A DNA stretch of 64,000 bases from Blautia sp. An249 (GTDB taxonomy: Bacteria > Bacillota > Clostridia > Lachnospirales > Lachnospiraceae). Shown here in pieces: positions 27,924 through 37,133 of the stretch. The stretch is taken from positions 1 through 64,000 of the forward strand of contig NZ_NFJL01000015.1 in assembly GCF_002159835.1 (NCBI RefSeq), read 5' to 3'. The translations under genes were made by a program, and so were the position numbers. Position 1 is the first letter of the stretch; each line of letters opens with the position of its first letter. The notes under the pieces are model-generated. The model did not search any database. It was not told where the DNA came from and saw nothing but the letters and a program-made list of their open reading frames with translations.

Positions 27924-29009
27924 TTTTCCATTGGATTCAATTGTTCCCTTTACCACATGAAAGACTTTATTCATTTCAAATTGATGGCTGATAAAGTCAT
28001 CCAATCCTGTACAAGTAACTAATGTCTGTATATTATGAATGCTGTCTAATAAGTAATTCTGCCTGTTTCGATCCAACTCTGATAAAACATCATCCAGCAG
28101 TAAAACAGGAGAATCTTTGATCTTTTTTTCTACCAGAAAGATTTCTGACAGTTTCAAAGACAGAGCCGCCGTTCTCTGCTGTCCCTGGGAGCCGTATTTC
28201 CTAATATCAATGCCATTGACAGAAACACACAGGTCATCTCTGTGAGGACCCGTGGAAGTAGTTCTTACCTTTAAATCTTTCTCTCTGTTTCTGATAAATT
28301 CTGCTTCCAGGTTTTCTTCTTCTGTACAGGGCTCATAAAATAACTGCATCTCCTCCTGGCCCCCCGTAAGGCTGCTGTGTATTTCCTTAATGATCTCATT
28401 TAAGTCTGCAATAAACTCTTTTCTTTTTTTAATGATTTTTTTCCCATAATCAACGGCCTGAAGATCCCAGATTTCTAACGTATCCATTAATTCCGGCCGA
28501 AATGCCAGATCTTTTAAAAGTTTATTTCTCTGATGAATCACATGGTTATAAGTAGAGAGATTCGTCAGATAAATTTTATCCAGTTGACATAATTCAAAAT
28601 CAAGAAATCTTCGTCTTTCTGCCGGCCCATTTTTTATAATATTTAAATCTTCCGGAGAAAAAAACACAAAATTTACAATTCCAAATAATTCGCTTGCCTT
28701 ATGGATGGGAATTCCATTGATAGCCACGCCTTTTGCCTTATTTCTTTTCAGATGCATATCAATTTTATAGGAAAGACCGTCCCGGTTTACTTTCATCCGA
28801 ATATGAGATTCTTCTTCTTCAAAAGCAATGATCTCCCGATCTTTGCTGCCTCTGTGGGATTTGGTTGTTCCGCATAAATAGACGGCCTCCAGCACATTTG
28901 TCTTTCCCTGGGCATTATTCCCATATAAGATATTAGTCCCTTGATCAAATTCTATTTCAAGGGACTTATAATTTCTGTAATTTTTAAGTTGTAAGGATTC
29001 AATAAACAT
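27912..29009 (-). CDS. recF: DNA replication and repair protein RecF
   Basis: RecF is an SMC-like ATPase that helps load RecA at gaps. The 365-residue protein has Walker A GNNAQGKTN (about 30-38), the ABC-type signature YGSQGQQRTAALSLKL (about 272-287) and Walker B LLLDDVLSELD (about 300-310). It lies 4 bp downstream of rlbA in the dnaA-dnaN-rlbA-recF order typical of Firmicutes. Its final codons form one side of the direct repeat that borders a hairpin element, so the C-terminus may have been affected by an insertion although the length is normal. Confidence 0.96.
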   Translation of the reverse strand: MFIESLQLKNYRNYKSLEIEFDQGTNILYGNNAQGKTNVLEAVYLCGTTKSHRGSKDREIIAFEEEESHIRMKVNRDGLSYKIDMHLKRNKAKGVAINGIPIHKASELFGIVNFVFFSPEDLNIIKNGPAERRRFLDFELCQLDKIYLTNLSTYNHVIHQRNKLLKDLAFRPELMDTLEIWDLQAVDYGKKIIKKRKEFIADLNEIIKEIHSSLTGGQEEMQLFYEPCTEEENLEAEFIRNREKDLKVRTTSTGPHRDDLCVSVNGIDIRKYGSQGQQRTAALSLKLSEIFLVEKKIKDSPVLLLDDVLSELDRNRQNYLLDSIHNIQTLVTCTGLDDFISHQFEMNKVFHVVKGTIESNGKVLQ

Positions 29010-29013
29010 AGAT

Positions 29014-29220
29014 TCACCTGATTACTTTAATTTCTTCTCCGCGGAAAGAAACTACGTCATTCTCGTAAATTTTTTTGCCTCTTCGTTCTTCTCTTTCACC
29101 ATTTACAAGAACCAGGCCGTCCTGAATCACATATTTTGCCTCTACACCGTCTTCCACTACGCCTGCCAGTTTTAAAAGCTGGCCCAGTTTAATAAATTCG
29201 TCTTTAATTTTAACTTCCAT
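29014..29220 (-). CDS. rlbA: S4-domain RNA-binding protein RlbA/YaaA
   Basis: A 68-residue protein made of one S4 RNA-binding domain (IKLGQLLKLAGVVEDGVEAKYVI, then VLVNGEREERRGKKIYENDVV). It occupies the conserved slot between dnaN and recF where Bacillus has yaaA/rlbA. The family is proposed to act in ribosome biogenesis. It is 12 bp after dnaN and 4 bp before recF, so it is in the same operon. Confidence 0.93.
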   Translation of the reverse strand: MEVKIKDEFIKLGQLLKLAGVVEDGVEAKYVIQDGLVLVNGEREERRGKKIYENDVVSFRGEEIKVIR

Positions 29221-29232
29221 ATTTCCTCTCTC

Positions 29233-30345
29233 TTATGCTCTTGACTGATTGAAGTTTACCGGGAGAATCAGATAGGTATAAAGACCTTCGTCATCTCTGA
29301 TGAAACAAGGCGCTTTCGGATTTACCAGATAAATGGTAATGATTTCATCATCAATTACTTTTAAAGCGTCAATTAAAAATTTGGGATTAAATCCGATTAA
29401 TATATCTTTTCCTTCTTTGGTTATATCAATTTCTTCATTCATAGAACCCATAACAGAATCTATTTTTAATTCCATTTTGGTATCCGTAATATTGATAATA
29501 ATAGGGCGTTTGTCGCCTTCACGAATTAATAAGGTAGCACGGTCAATACAATTTAAAAATTCTTTTTTATTAATCTGCAGCTTCGTTTCATAATCACTGG
29601 AAAGCATCTGATCAATTTTAAAATATTCTCCTTCAATCAGCCTGGAAACCACCATAGTCTGATCAAATTCAAATAAAATATGATTCTCCGTAAAGAAAAT
29701 GCTTACCTGGCTGTCTACTTCTCCGGATAAAATCTTACTGATCTCATTTAATGTTTTTCCCGGTACAATGACCTTTCTGTCAGAATATTCTCTCTTTAAT
29801 TCCATTTTACGGATAGCAATCCGATGGCCGTCCAGAGAAACCACTTTCAGGAAGTTATCTTTAATTTCAAAAAGCTCTCCTGTCATTAATTTATTATTCT
29901 CATTTACAGCAATAGAGAAAATCGTCTGACGGATCATCTCTTTTAATGTAAATTGTGAGATTGTAATAGATTCCTCTCTTTCGATTACCGGAAGGTAAGC
30001 AAAGTCTTCTCCTGATTTACCGGGAATATTAAATTTTGCTTTCTCACAGATAATTGTTGTATTGAAATTCTCATCTGTAGAAATCGTAACATCATTATCC
30101 GGCAGTCTCCTGATAATTTCATAAAAGATTTTTGCATCCAGGGCAATCATTCCTTTTTCAGAAATCGTTCCGTCTACAATGGTTTCGATTCCCAATTCCA
30201 TATCATTGGTAGTAAATTTGATCTGACTGGAAGTCGCATCGATTAAAATACATTCCAGGATCGGCATAGTTGTTTTGGATGGTACTGCTTTTAATGAAAT
30301 GTTTACGCTTTTTAGTAAACTGGATTTGGAACAAATGATTTTCAT
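29233..30345 (-). CDS. dnaN: DNA polymerase III beta subunit (sliding clamp)
   Basis: DnaN is the ring that holds the replicative polymerase on DNA and is loaded by the clamp loader to which HolB belongs. The 370-residue protein has the three repeated clamp domains and the typical ending YLILPVNFNQSRA (family form: YLVMPMRL-like). The N-terminus MKIICSKSSLLKSVNISLKAVPSKTTMPILE is the normal clamp start. It follows dnaA by 276 bp, a gap that is part of the origin. Confidence 0.97.
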   Translation of the reverse strand: MKIICSKSSLLKSVNISLKAVPSKTTMPILECILIDATSSQIKFTTNDMELGIETIVDGTISEKGMIALDAKIFYEIIRRLPDNDVTISTDENFNTTIICEKAKFNIPGKSGEDFAYLPVIEREESITISQFTLKEMIRQTIFSIAVNENNKLMTGELFEIKDNFLKVVSLDGHRIAIRKMELKREYSDRKVIVPGKTLNEISKILSGEVDSQVSIFFTENHILFEFDQTMVVSRLIEGEYFKIDQMLSSDYETKLQINKKEFLNCIDRATLLIREGDKRPIIINITDTKMELKIDSVMGSMNEEIDITKEGKDILIGFNPKFLIDALKVIDDEIITIYLVNPKAPCFIRDDEGLYTYLILPVNFNQSRA

Positions 30346-30621
30346 AATGTGAATAACTCCCTTCTTGAGAAAAAGTGGTTTTCTTTAAAAATAAATATAT
30401 AAGGAATCCGTAGTACCCGTCTTAGGGGGTGTTAATATGTGAAAAACCTGTTTAAAGCCTGATATTACGTAAAAAACAAAGAGGGATAACTTTGTGAATC
30501 GGAATCATTAAAATTGTGAATGAAGTGTGTATAAAGATCAACGTGAAGATAATAAGGTAAGTTGTACACAATTATTCACACAGAATAAACATCTTATACA
30601 CCAGTAATGTGGACAAGTTGA
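30346..30621. other. oriC part 1: dnaA-dnaN intergenic region with DnaA-box-like sites
   Basis: No gene. DnaA-box-like nonamers are visible: TGTGTATAA (30526-30534), TTATTCACA (30572-30580) and TTATACACC (30594-30602), with TGTGGATTG at 30629 just inside dnaA. In bipartite Firmicutes origins this interval carries the unwinding element; which AT-rich stretch melts cannot be told by eye. It must also contain the dnaN promoter if dnaN has one. Confidence 0.7.
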
Positions 30622-31971
30622 TCAATTATGTGGATTGATCTTTTTCTTGAGTATATCAATGGTGTTTTTCATGGAATCCGACTTCTCCAGTTCCTGTTCA
30701 ATTTTATTAATACCGTGCATTACTGTGGTATGATCCCGGTTTCCTAAAAATTTTCCGATATTTTTCAGGGGAAGATCAATAACGGAACGGCATAAATACA
30801 TACAAATCTGCCTTGGCATAACGATTTTGGAACTTCTTTTATTTCCTATAATATCTGCAGTACTTACATCATAATGTTCTGCCACAACCGAAAGGATATA
30901 TTCCGGTGTAATTACTTTCTGCTGATCAGGGGAAATAATGTCTTTTAACACCTGCTCGGCCAGTTCCAGTGTAACTTCCCGTTTTTCCAGGTTTGCAAAT
31001 GCCATTACTTTATTTAAAGAGCCTTCCAGCTCCCGGATATTGGATTTAATATTGGTAGCTATGTAGCGGATAACATCTTCACTGATGTTATAGCCGTCCA
31101 TTTCTTCTTTTTTCCGCAAAATTGCCATTCGGGTTTCATAATCAGGAGATGAAATATCTGCAATAAGGCCCCATTCAAAACGGGAACGAATCCGATCCTC
31201 TAAAATTTCCATATCTTTCGGCGGTTTATCAGATGATATGATTATCTGCTTTTTCGCACTGTGCAGAGAGTTAAATGTATGGAAAAATTCTTCCTGTGTT
31301 GATTCTTTTCCTATAATAAACTGAACGTCGTCAACTAATAAGACATCAATATTCCGATATTTTTCTCTGAATTTTGTCATGGCTGTATTGTTGCCGTTAC
31401 GGATTGCTTCAATCAGCTCGTTGGTAAATTCTTCACTGGTAACATAAAGAACTTTGCTGTCTTTATTGTGTTCCAGAATAAAATGAGCCACAGAATGCAT
31501 TAAATGTGTTTTTCCCAGTCCCACGCCTCCGTAAATAAACAGAGGATTATAGATTTCTCCCGGAGATTCCGCCACTGCCAGGGAAGCTGCATGGGCAAAT
31601 TTGTTGTTGCTGCCCACAACAAAGGTATCAAAGGTATATTTGGGATTTAAATGGGCTTCTTCTGAGCGGGAATCCTGGTTGTATGGCATGGAGGGGGATT
31701 CTTTGATTTCTTCGGGCAGAATAAATTTCACTTCACAGTCATCCATGTCCATAACTTCACTGATAGTAACCTGTAAAGGAAGTTTATAACGCTTGGTAAT
31801 GTAGTTTAATCCCACTTGCTGCTCGGAAGGAACTATTACAGTTACAGTATTTCCCTCTACTTTATGCAGTTTCAGAGGTTTCAGCCAGGTATTAAAAGAA
31901 ACATCGGACAGATCGTGTTCAATTTTGACTATCTTTAGGATTTCATCCCATTTTTCGGTTAACTCGTTCAT
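30622..31971 (-). CDS. dnaA: Chromosomal replication initiator protein DnaA
   Basis: DnaA binds boxes at oriC and opens the duplex. The 449-residue protein begins MNELTEKWDEILK at an ATG (31969-31971) with AGGAG 10 nt upstream; the reading frame stays open 45 bp further but those residues are not conserved. Domains: I (1-85), linker, AAA+ domain III with Walker A GGVGLGKTHLMHS and Walker B LLVDDVQF, and DNA-binding domain IV with GNRDHTTVMHGINKI. It reads leftwards from the origin. The leader has a small GGGG/CCCC hairpin at about 32022-32040 and a TATAAT-like box near 32060. Confidence 0.98.
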   Translation of the reverse strand: MNELTEKWDEILKIVKIEHDLSDVSFNTWLKPLKLHKVEGNTVTVIVPSEQQVGLNYITKRYKLPLQVTISEVMDMDDCEVKFILPEEIKESPSMPYNQDSRSEEAHLNPKYTFDTFVVGSNNKFAHAASLAVAESPGEIYNPLFIYGGVGLGKTHLMHSVAHFILEHNKDSKVLYVTSEEFTNELIEAIRNGNNTAMTKFREKYRNIDVLLVDDVQFIIGKESTQEEFFHTFNSLHSAKKQIIISSDKPPKDMEILEDRIRSRFEWGLIADISSPDYETRMAILRKKEEMDGYNISEDVIRYIATNIKSNIRELEGSLNKVMAFANLEKREVTLELAEQVLKDIISPDQQKVITPEYILSVVAEHYDVSTADIIGNKRSSKIVMPRQICMYLCRSVIDLPLKNIGKFLGNRDHTTVMHGINKIEQELEKSDSMKNTIDILKKKINPHN

Positions 31972-32224
31972 TCTAATTATTCTCCTGATCCAATTATAAG
32001 GTAAAATAAGCGTCACTTAATAAAGGGGCAACATCCCCCTAAAGATACTTATCCTTATATATATTATAATAAAACGGGTGTTTACGCAATGCCTAATCAT
32101 GTGGAAAGTTACCATAATCTAAAATAAAAAGAAAAAAATGTGTATAAGTCAAAAAAACCAGGAAAAAGCATAAAATAAGGAAATTTTAATAGGATTGTGT
32201 AGAAAAAGTGGATGTTTTGACAGG

Positions 32225-32267
32225 TATTCCACAAGTTATCCACAAGTTATCCACATTTTGTGGATAA
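32225..32267. other. oriC part 2: cluster of DnaA boxes upstream of dnaA
   Basis: Four boxes are packed in 43 bp: a variant TATTCCACA (32225-32233), perfect TTATCCACA at 32236-32244 and 32247-32255, and perfect TGTGGATAA in the opposite direction at 32259-32267. The two perfect direct boxes are 11 bp apart, about one helical turn. The preceding 120 bp (32100-32215) are extremely A-rich on the plus strand and include TGTGTATAA near 32139. Together with the dnaA-dnaN gap this marks the chromosomal origin, and gene direction flips here. Confidence 0.92.
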
Positions 32268-32324
32268 TCTTACGTAAACTTTGTGGGAAATCTGTGAGAT
32301 ACAGCAAAAGCTGCTAATTTATAC

Positions 32325-32353
32325 TTGACGAAAATGGTATTTATGCATATAAT
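32325..32353 (+). promoter_or_regulatory. Promoter of the rpmH operon
   Basis: TTGACG (32325-32330), 17-bp spacer, TATAAT (32348-32353), 62 bp before the rpmH start. A near-perfect housekeeping promoter facing away from the origin. Confidence 0.85.
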
Positions 32354-32415
32354 TGAAATGATGTTCTAATAAAAAAATAATGGTAAGATAGATAGATAAA
32401 GGAGGTGCCCTACCT

Positions 32416-32550
32416 ATGAAAATGACATTTCAGCCAAAGAAGAGACAGAGATCAAAAGTTCATGGTTTTCGTGCAAGAATGAAGACAAAAGGCGGACGTA
32501 AAGTATTAGCTGCCAGAAGATTAAAAGGAAGAAAGCAATTATCAGCATAA
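32416..32550 (+). CDS. rpmH: 50S ribosomal protein L34
   Basis: A 44-residue, very basic protein starting [22 protein letters not shown] and ending in GRKQLSA, the standard L34 sequence. It is the first gene to the right of the origin in almost all bacteria. AGGAGGTG lies 10 nt before the ATG. It is followed by a hairpin that may lower read-through into rnpA, which would match the higher need for L34. Confidence 0.97.
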   Translation: MKMTFQPKKRQRSKVHGFRARMKTKGGRKVLAARRLKGRKQLSA

Positions 32551-32577
32551 GACCGCAATTTATGTGGTCTTTTCTTC
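32548..32577 (+). terminator. Hairpin/attenuator after rpmH
   Basis: AAGACC and GGTCTT flank a short loop (32549-32573) followed by TTCTTCTCTT. The stem overlaps the rpmH stop codon. The U-tract is imperfect, so it may be a partial terminator between rpmH and rnpA. Confidence 0.5.
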
Positions 32578-32619
32578 TCTTATTATTTTTTCTGGAATAA
32601 ACTGGCGAAGGAGGATGCT

Positions 32620-32973
32620 ATGAAATATGCAGAGTCCTTAAAAAAGAATAAAGATTTTCAAAATGTATATAAAAATGGAACATCCTATGCGAACCGTTAT
32701 TTGGTCATGTATATGTTAAGAAATCAAGTAAGCAGAAATCGATTGGGCATATCAGTCAGCAAAAAAGTAGGCAACAGTGTTGTACGTCACAGACTGACCA
32801 GATTGATAAGAGAAAGTTATCGTTTAAATGAAGAGCAGTTTCTGAGAGATGGATTTGATATTGTAGTAATTGTAAGAAATTCCGCAAGAGGAAAAAATTA
32901 TCGGGAAATGGAAAAAGCCCTTATGAATCTTGGAAAACGTCATCAGATAATCGGAAAGACGGATGAAAAATGA
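32620..32973 (+). CDS. rnpA: Ribonuclease P protein component
   Basis: The protein partner of RNase P RNA, needed for tRNA 5' maturation. The 117-residue basic protein carries the family block [30 protein letters not shown] (RNR motif region, about 45-74). AGGAGG precedes the ATG. The stop overlaps the next start: yidD begins 4 bp before rnpA ends. Confidence 0.95.
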   Translation: MKYAESLKKNKDFQNVYKNGTSYANRYLVMYMLRNQVSRNRLGISVSKKVGNSVVRHRLTRLIRESYRLNEEQFLRDGFDIVVIVRNSARGKNYREMEKALMNLGKRHQIIGKTDEK

Positions 32974-33182
32974 TAAAAAAAGGTTTGATCAGACTAATTC
33001 GATTTTATCAGAAATATATCTCCCCTATGAAAACGACAAAATGTCCTTATATCCCTACCTGTTCGCAGTACGGATTAGAGGCGGTTGAAAAATACGGGGC
33101 GTTAAAAGGGGGATTGCTGGCCGTCTGGAGAATTTTAAGATGTAATCCTTTTTCGAAAGGCGGGTATGATCCGGTACCATAA
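32970..33182 (+). CDS. yidD: Membrane protein insertion efficiency factor YidD
   Basis: A 70-residue protein of the YidD (haemolysin-like DUF37) family with the conserved [19 protein letters not shown] (about 25-43) and [14 protein letters not shown] at the C-terminus. In E. coli YidD assists YidC in inserting inner-membrane proteins. It overlaps rnpA by 4 bp (ATGA) and precedes yidC, the conserved order. Confidence 0.93.
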   Translation: MIKKGLIRLIRFYQKYISPMKTTKCPYIPTCSQYGLEAVEKYGALKGGLLAVWRILRCNPFSKGGYDPVP

Positions 33183-33236
33183 TTAAAAAATGAAAAGTTT
33201 TCGTAAGAGCGCTTGAAACTTTAGGAGGATACGACG

Positions 33237-34508
33237 TTGTTTGAAATGATAGTGGCAACCAAAAGCTCAGTTCCTATTTTAGGACAGATTGCATCCATTC
33301 TGGGATGGATCATGGATGGAATATTCAGAGTGCTGGATGGTGTCTTCGGAATTCAGAATATCGGTTTATGTATTATCATATTTACGATTATTATTTATGT
33401 ACTTATGACACCGTTACAGATTAAACAGCAGAAATTTTCGAAAATGAGTTCCGTTATGCAGCCGGAGCTGCAGAAAATACAGAAAAAATACCAGGGAAAG
33501 ACAGATCAGGATTCCCGTTTAAGAATGAACGAGGAAATGCAGCTTGTTTATCAGAAATATGGAGTTTCTCCTACAGGAAGCTGTGTGCAGCTTTTAATTC
33601 AGTTCCCGATTCTGATGTCCTTATGGCAGGTTATTTATAAGATTCCTGCATATGTAGGAAGCGTAAAAGAAGTCTTTACTACGGTAGTAGGACAGATTAC
33701 AAGTGTAAACGGTTATACAGATATTATACAGGATTTTATAAGCGATAATAAAATCACAAGAGTTCAGCTTGTATTAGACAATGGAAAAGCGTCCAGTGAT
33801 TCTGTAATTGATTTCTTATATGCATTATCCCCGTCCCAGTGGGATAAACTGGCAGATATTAAGGAATTTTCCGGATTTTCCAATGCTATTGACAGTACTG
33901 CATCAGAGATTTCCAAGATGCAGACTTTTGGCGTGTTAAATATTGCGGATCAGCCGTGGGAAGTAATTAAAACTGCCATTGCTGCAGGAACTATTTTAAT
34001 TGCAGTCTGTGCAATTTTAGTTCCGTTATTATCCTGGGCAACCCAGATGATTAATATTAAACTGATGCCGACTGCGCAGCAGTCTAATGATAAAGAAAAT
34101 ACCATGGCAAATTCTATGAGAACGATGAATACAGTTATGCCGCTTATGTCCGCATTTTTCTGTTTCACCTTCCCGGTAGGTCTTGGTATTTACTGGATTT
34201 CAGGTTCGGTTGTACGTTCCATACAGCAGTTAATTATTAACCGCCATATGAATAAGATCGATCTTCAGGATTTAATCGATGAGAATATGAAAAAACTGGA
34301 GAAGAAGAGAGAGAAAGCAGGCTTACCTCCTCAGAAAATAACAAATCAGGCTCATCAGAATGTAAGAAATATAAATCCAAATCAGGGTAAGAATGATCAA
34401 AAACTGGAAGAAGCATATAAAAATGCTTCAAAGGCAAAACCCGGAAGTATTACGGCTAAGGCGAACATGGTTCGGGATTTTGATGAGAGAAACAAGAAGA
34501 AAAAGTAA
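33237..34508 (+). CDS. yidC: Membrane protein insertase YidC/OxaA
   Basis: YidC inserts and folds membrane proteins with or without SecYEG. The 423-residue protein is a Gram-positive form without the large periplasmic domain, but with an unusually long loop (about 140-230) between membrane segments. The first segment is at about 15-55; the conserved core includes MTPLQIKQQKFSKMSSVMQPELQKIQKKY (about 56-85) and YQKYGVSPTGSCVQLLIQFPI. The hydrophilic tail from about 345 is basic. The start is a TTG at 33237 with AGGAGG 8 nt upstream; the first ATG is three codons later and poorly spaced. There is no lipobox. Confidence 0.93.
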   Translation: MFEMIVATKSSVPILGQIASILGWIMDGIFRVLDGVFGIQNIGLCIIIFTIIIYVLMTPLQIKQQKFSKMSSVMQPELQKIQKKYQGKTDQDSRLRMNEEMQLVYQKYGVSPTGSCVQLLIQFPILMSLWQVIYKIPAYVGSVKEVFTTVVGQITSVNGYTDIIQDFISDNKITRVQLVLDNGKASSDSVIDFLYALSPSQWDKLADIKEFSGFSNAIDSTASEISKMQTFGVLNIADQPWEVIKTAIAAGTILIAVCAILVPLLSWATQMINIKLMPTAQQSNDKENTMANSMRTMNTVMPLMSAFFCFTFPVGLGIYWISGSVVRSIQQLIINRHMNKIDLQDLIDENMKKLEKKREKAGLPPQKITNQAHQNVRNINPNQGKNDQKLEEAYKNASKAKPGSITAKANMVRDFDERNKKKK

Positions 34509-34532
34509 TTTCGAGGAATTGGAGGGGATAAG

Positions 34533-35435
34533 ATGGATTTTATCCAGGTATCAGCAAAAACAAAGAGTGAAGCGATTACAAAAGCTGCAATAGAACTGGA
34601 GACATCCAGTGATCAGCTTGAAATTGTGGTAATCAGCGAAGGAAGTTCAGGATTTCTGGGATTCGGAAGCAAACCGGCGATTATTAAAGCAAGAAGAAAA
34701 GAAGAACCGGCGCTGGAAGAAGAGTATAAAGAAATCGAAAAAGATATAGCAAAAGAAAAAGAACTGGTAAAAACAGTCAGAGAAGAAGTTAAAGTAAAAG
34801 AAGAGAAAAAACCGGAAAACAAAAAGCCCAGAAAAGAAAGACCAAACAGACCGGCAAAAGCACCAAGAAAAGAAGCAGCTTCAAAAGAAGAAAATAAAAA
34901 AGAAAAAGCTGCAAAAGAGAAACCGGCAAAAGTATCCAAACCAATTGAAGTAATACAGGATCCGGCTGAAATCGAACAGATTCAGGAAACAGCAAAGGAA
35001 TTCCTTTGTGGCGTATTTAAAGCCATGAATCTGGGAAATGTGGAAATTAAAACTTCCTATAATACAAACGACGGAAGTCTGGAAATCAACTTTGACGGCG
35101 ACGATATGGGAATCTTAATCGGAAAACGGGGACAGACCCTGGATTCCCTTCAGTATCTTACAAGCCTTGTAGTAAACAAAGGAAAAAACAGCTACATTCG
35201 TGTAAAACTGGATACAGAAGATTACAGAAGAAGAAGAAAAGAAACGCTGGAAAATCTGGCAAAAGGCATCGCCTATAAAGTAAGAAAAACCAGAAAACCA
35301 GTGGTATTAGAGCCAATGAATCCCTACGAAAGAAGAATCATACACTCAACCTTACAGAGCAATAAATTCGTAGAAACCATCAGCGAAGGAGAAGAACCCT
35401 ATCGCCATGTAGTAATAAAATTAAAGAGACAGTAA
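34533..35435 (+). CDS. khpB: RNA-binding protein KhpB (Jag/SpoIIIJ-associated)
   Basis: A 300-residue protein with three parts: the Jag N-terminal domain (1-50, with GSSGFLGFGSKPA), a Lys/Glu/Pro-rich linker (55-140), and KH plus R3H RNA-binding domains (150-300; GRRGQT-like IGKRGQTLDSLQYLTSLV, then MNPYERRIIHSTLQ). It is the usual neighbour of yidC. With KhpA it binds many RNAs in Firmicutes and affects division. It is followed by a long structured terminator. Confidence 0.95.
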   Translation: MDFIQVSAKTKSEAITKAAIELETSSDQLEIVVISEGSSGFLGFGSKPAIIKARRKEEPALEEEYKEIEKDIAKEKELVKTVREEVKVKEEKKPENKKPRKERPNRPAKAPRKEAASKEENKKEKAAKEKPAKVSKPIEVIQDPAEIEQIQETAKEFLCGVFKAMNLGNVEIKTSYNTNDGSLEINFDGDDMGILIGKRGQTLDSLQYLTSLVVNKGKNSYIRVKLDTEDYRRRRKETLENLAKGIAYKVRKTRKPVVLEPMNPYERRIIHSTLQSNKFVETISEGEEPYRHVVIKLKRQ

Positions 35436-35443
35436 ATATAAAG

Positions 35444-35515
35444 AAATGTTATTCTAGGTGAAAGCGTGAATAACACATGAACCCATGTGCACGCCCCCAG
35501 AGTAACATTTTTTTA
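35444..35515 (+). terminator. Multi-stem terminator after khpB
   Basis: Outer stem AAATGTTATTCT (35444-35455) against AGAGTAACATTT (35499-35510), followed by a T-run. Inside lie GCGTG / CACGC and CACATG / CATGTG stems. This ends the rpmH-to-khpB operon, so mnmE needs its own promoter. Confidence 0.75.
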
Positions 35516-35520
35516 TAGCT

Positions 35521-35745
35521 ACAAGCCATGCAGATAAGTGAAGTGATAGACGGTCGGAAATTTATTTCCGTACCCGGCTATCAACTCGCTTATCTATTTG
35601 GCGCCAGCCAAAAAGCGAGAAAACTTTGTTTTCGAGCTTGCATGGCTTGAGCGAGGAGGAGAAATTCGTTTATGCATATAGAGCCAGCCAAAAAGCGAGA
35701 AAACTCTGTTTTCGAGCTTGCATGGCTTGGAGAGAGGAGGAAATT
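35521..35745 (+). repeat. Palindromic repeat element with tandem 62-bp duplication upstream of mnmE
   Basis: CAAGCCATGCA (35522-35532) is inverted as TGCATGGCTTG (35639-35649), with nested inverted pairs inside (AGATAAG...GATAG against CTATC...CTTATCT; CGGAAAT / ATTTCCG). A 62-bp segment beginning GCCAGCCAAAAAGCGAG occurs at 35603-35665 and again at 35683-35745, 80 bp apart, almost identical. Each copy ends in GAGGAGG, so the mnmE ribosome binding site belongs to the second copy. The AGCCATGC core also forms the tips of the recF-side hairpin element. Confidence 0.8.
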
Positions 35746-37119
35746 ATGGATACCACAATCGCTGCCATTGCAACTGCCATGAGTGAATCCGGAATAGGAA
35801 TCATAAGAATCAGCGGAAAAGAAGCCATGGATGTGATTTCCAGAATCTATCGTTCCAAAGGCGGAAAAAAGAAAATCAAAGAAGTTCCTTCCCATACGAT
35901 TCACTATGGATACATTTATGATAAAGAAGAAGTCATAGATGAAGTACTGGTTATGATCATGAAAGCCCCCAGAACTTTTACCGGGGAAGATACCGTAGAA
36001 ATCGACTGCCATGGCGGCGTATACGCCATGAACCGGGTACTGGAAACCGTATTAAAAAACGGGGCGCAGATTGCAGAGCCCGGAGAATTTACAAAGAGGG
36101 CATTCTTAAACGGAAGAATTGATTTATCCCAGGCAGAAGCCGTTATCGACGTAATCCAGGCAAAGAATGAATATGCCTTAAAAAGTTCCATGAACCAGCT
36201 CAGAGGTTCTGTACTGAAAGCAATCAAAGGAATCCGGGAAGAAATTATCTATCATATTGCCTATATAGAGTCCGCCTTAGACGATCCGGAGCATATCAGC
36301 GTAGACGGATATGGAGAAACCTTAGGAAAAGCAGTACAAAAACAAAAAGAACAAATCAAACGTTTACTGGCAAAATCTTCGGAAGGCAAAATGATAAGAG
36401 AAGGAATTAAAACTGTAATTTTAGGAAAACCCAACGCAGGAAAATCCTCTCTTTTAAATATGCTGATAGGGGAGAATAAGGCCATTGTCACCAATATTGC
36501 AGGAACTACCCGGGATATACTGGAAGAATATATCACCCTGGAGGGAATCTCTTTAAAGCTGATTGATACGGCAGGAATCCGTTCAACAGAAGATATTGTG
36601 GAACAGATAGGAGTGGGAAAAGCCAGGGAAACAGCAAAAGACGCGGATTTGATTTTATATGTGGTAGACTCCTCCATGCCCCTGGATGAAAATGATGAAG
36701 ATATTATGAAAATGCTGGAAGACAAAAAGTGCATTGTCCTTTATAATAAAACTGATTTAAAGGCAGCAATTTCTCAGGAACAGATCAGAGAATCCATAAA
36801 GCATCCGGTAATCCCCATATCCGCAAAAGAAGAAACAGGAATGGAAGAACTGGGAAAACAGATTAAAAACATGTTTTTTTCAGGAGAGATATCCTTTAAC
36901 GACGAAGTTTATATCACAAATGCCCGTCATAAAGCTGCTCTGGAAGAAGCCCTCAGCAGTCTGGAACTGGTGGAAAACAGTATTGAAATGGGAATGCCCG
37001 AAGACTTTTACTCCATAGATTTAATGAATGCCTATGAATCCCTGGGCAAAATTTTAGGAGAATCTCTGGGTGAAGATCTGGTAAATGAAATTTTCAGCAA
37101 GTTTTGTACAGGTAAATAG
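35746..37119 (+). CDS. mnmE: tRNA modification GTPase MnmE
   Basis: MnmE works with MnmG to add the 5-(carboxymethyl)aminomethyl group to U34 of certain tRNAs. The 457-residue protein has the folate-binding N-terminal domain ([24 protein letters not shown]), an inserted G domain with [12 protein letters not shown] (G1), GTTRDI (G2), DTAGIR (G3) and NKTD (G4), and the C-terminal Cys motif, here FCTGK instead of the common C(I/L/V)GK. The ATG at 35746 has AGGAGG upstream. The frame stays open through the upstream repeat, but that extension (40 residues) is repeat-derived and not conserved. Confidence 0.97.
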   Translation: MDTTIAAIATAMSESGIGIIRISGKEAMDVISRIYRSKGGKKKIKEVPSHTIHYGYIYDKEEVIDEVLVMIMKAPRTFTGEDTVEIDCHGGVYAMNRVLETVLKNGAQIAEPGEFTKRAFLNGRIDLSQAEAVIDVIQAKNEYALKSSMNQLRGSVLKAIKGIREEIIYHIAYIESALDDPEHISVDGYGETLGKAVQKQKEQIKRLLAKSSEGKMIREGIKTVILGKPNAGKSSLLNMLIGENKAIVTNIAGTTRDILEEYITLEGISLKLIDTAGIRSTEDIVEQIGVGKARETAKDADLILYVVDSSMPLDENDEDIMKMLEDKKCIVLYNKTDLKAAISQEQIRESIKHPVIPISAKEETGMEELGKQIKNMFFSGEISFNDEVYITNARHKAALEEALSSLELVENSIEMGMPEDFYSIDLMNAYESLGKILGESLGEDLVNEIFSKFCTGK

Positions 37120-37133
37120 AAAGGAAGGAAAGC

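Noticed and set aside
27728-27940. 70-codon minus-strand frame between recF and the AAA gene
   Set aside because: It is made of the hairpin repeat and the end of recF in another frame; the Arg/Ala-rich composition follows the inverted repeats, and there is no ribosome binding site.
35626-35745. In-frame 40-residue N-terminal extension of MnmE
   Set aside because: The extension is translated from the duplicated palindromic repeat; the conserved MnmE start is at 35746 with its own ribosome binding site.
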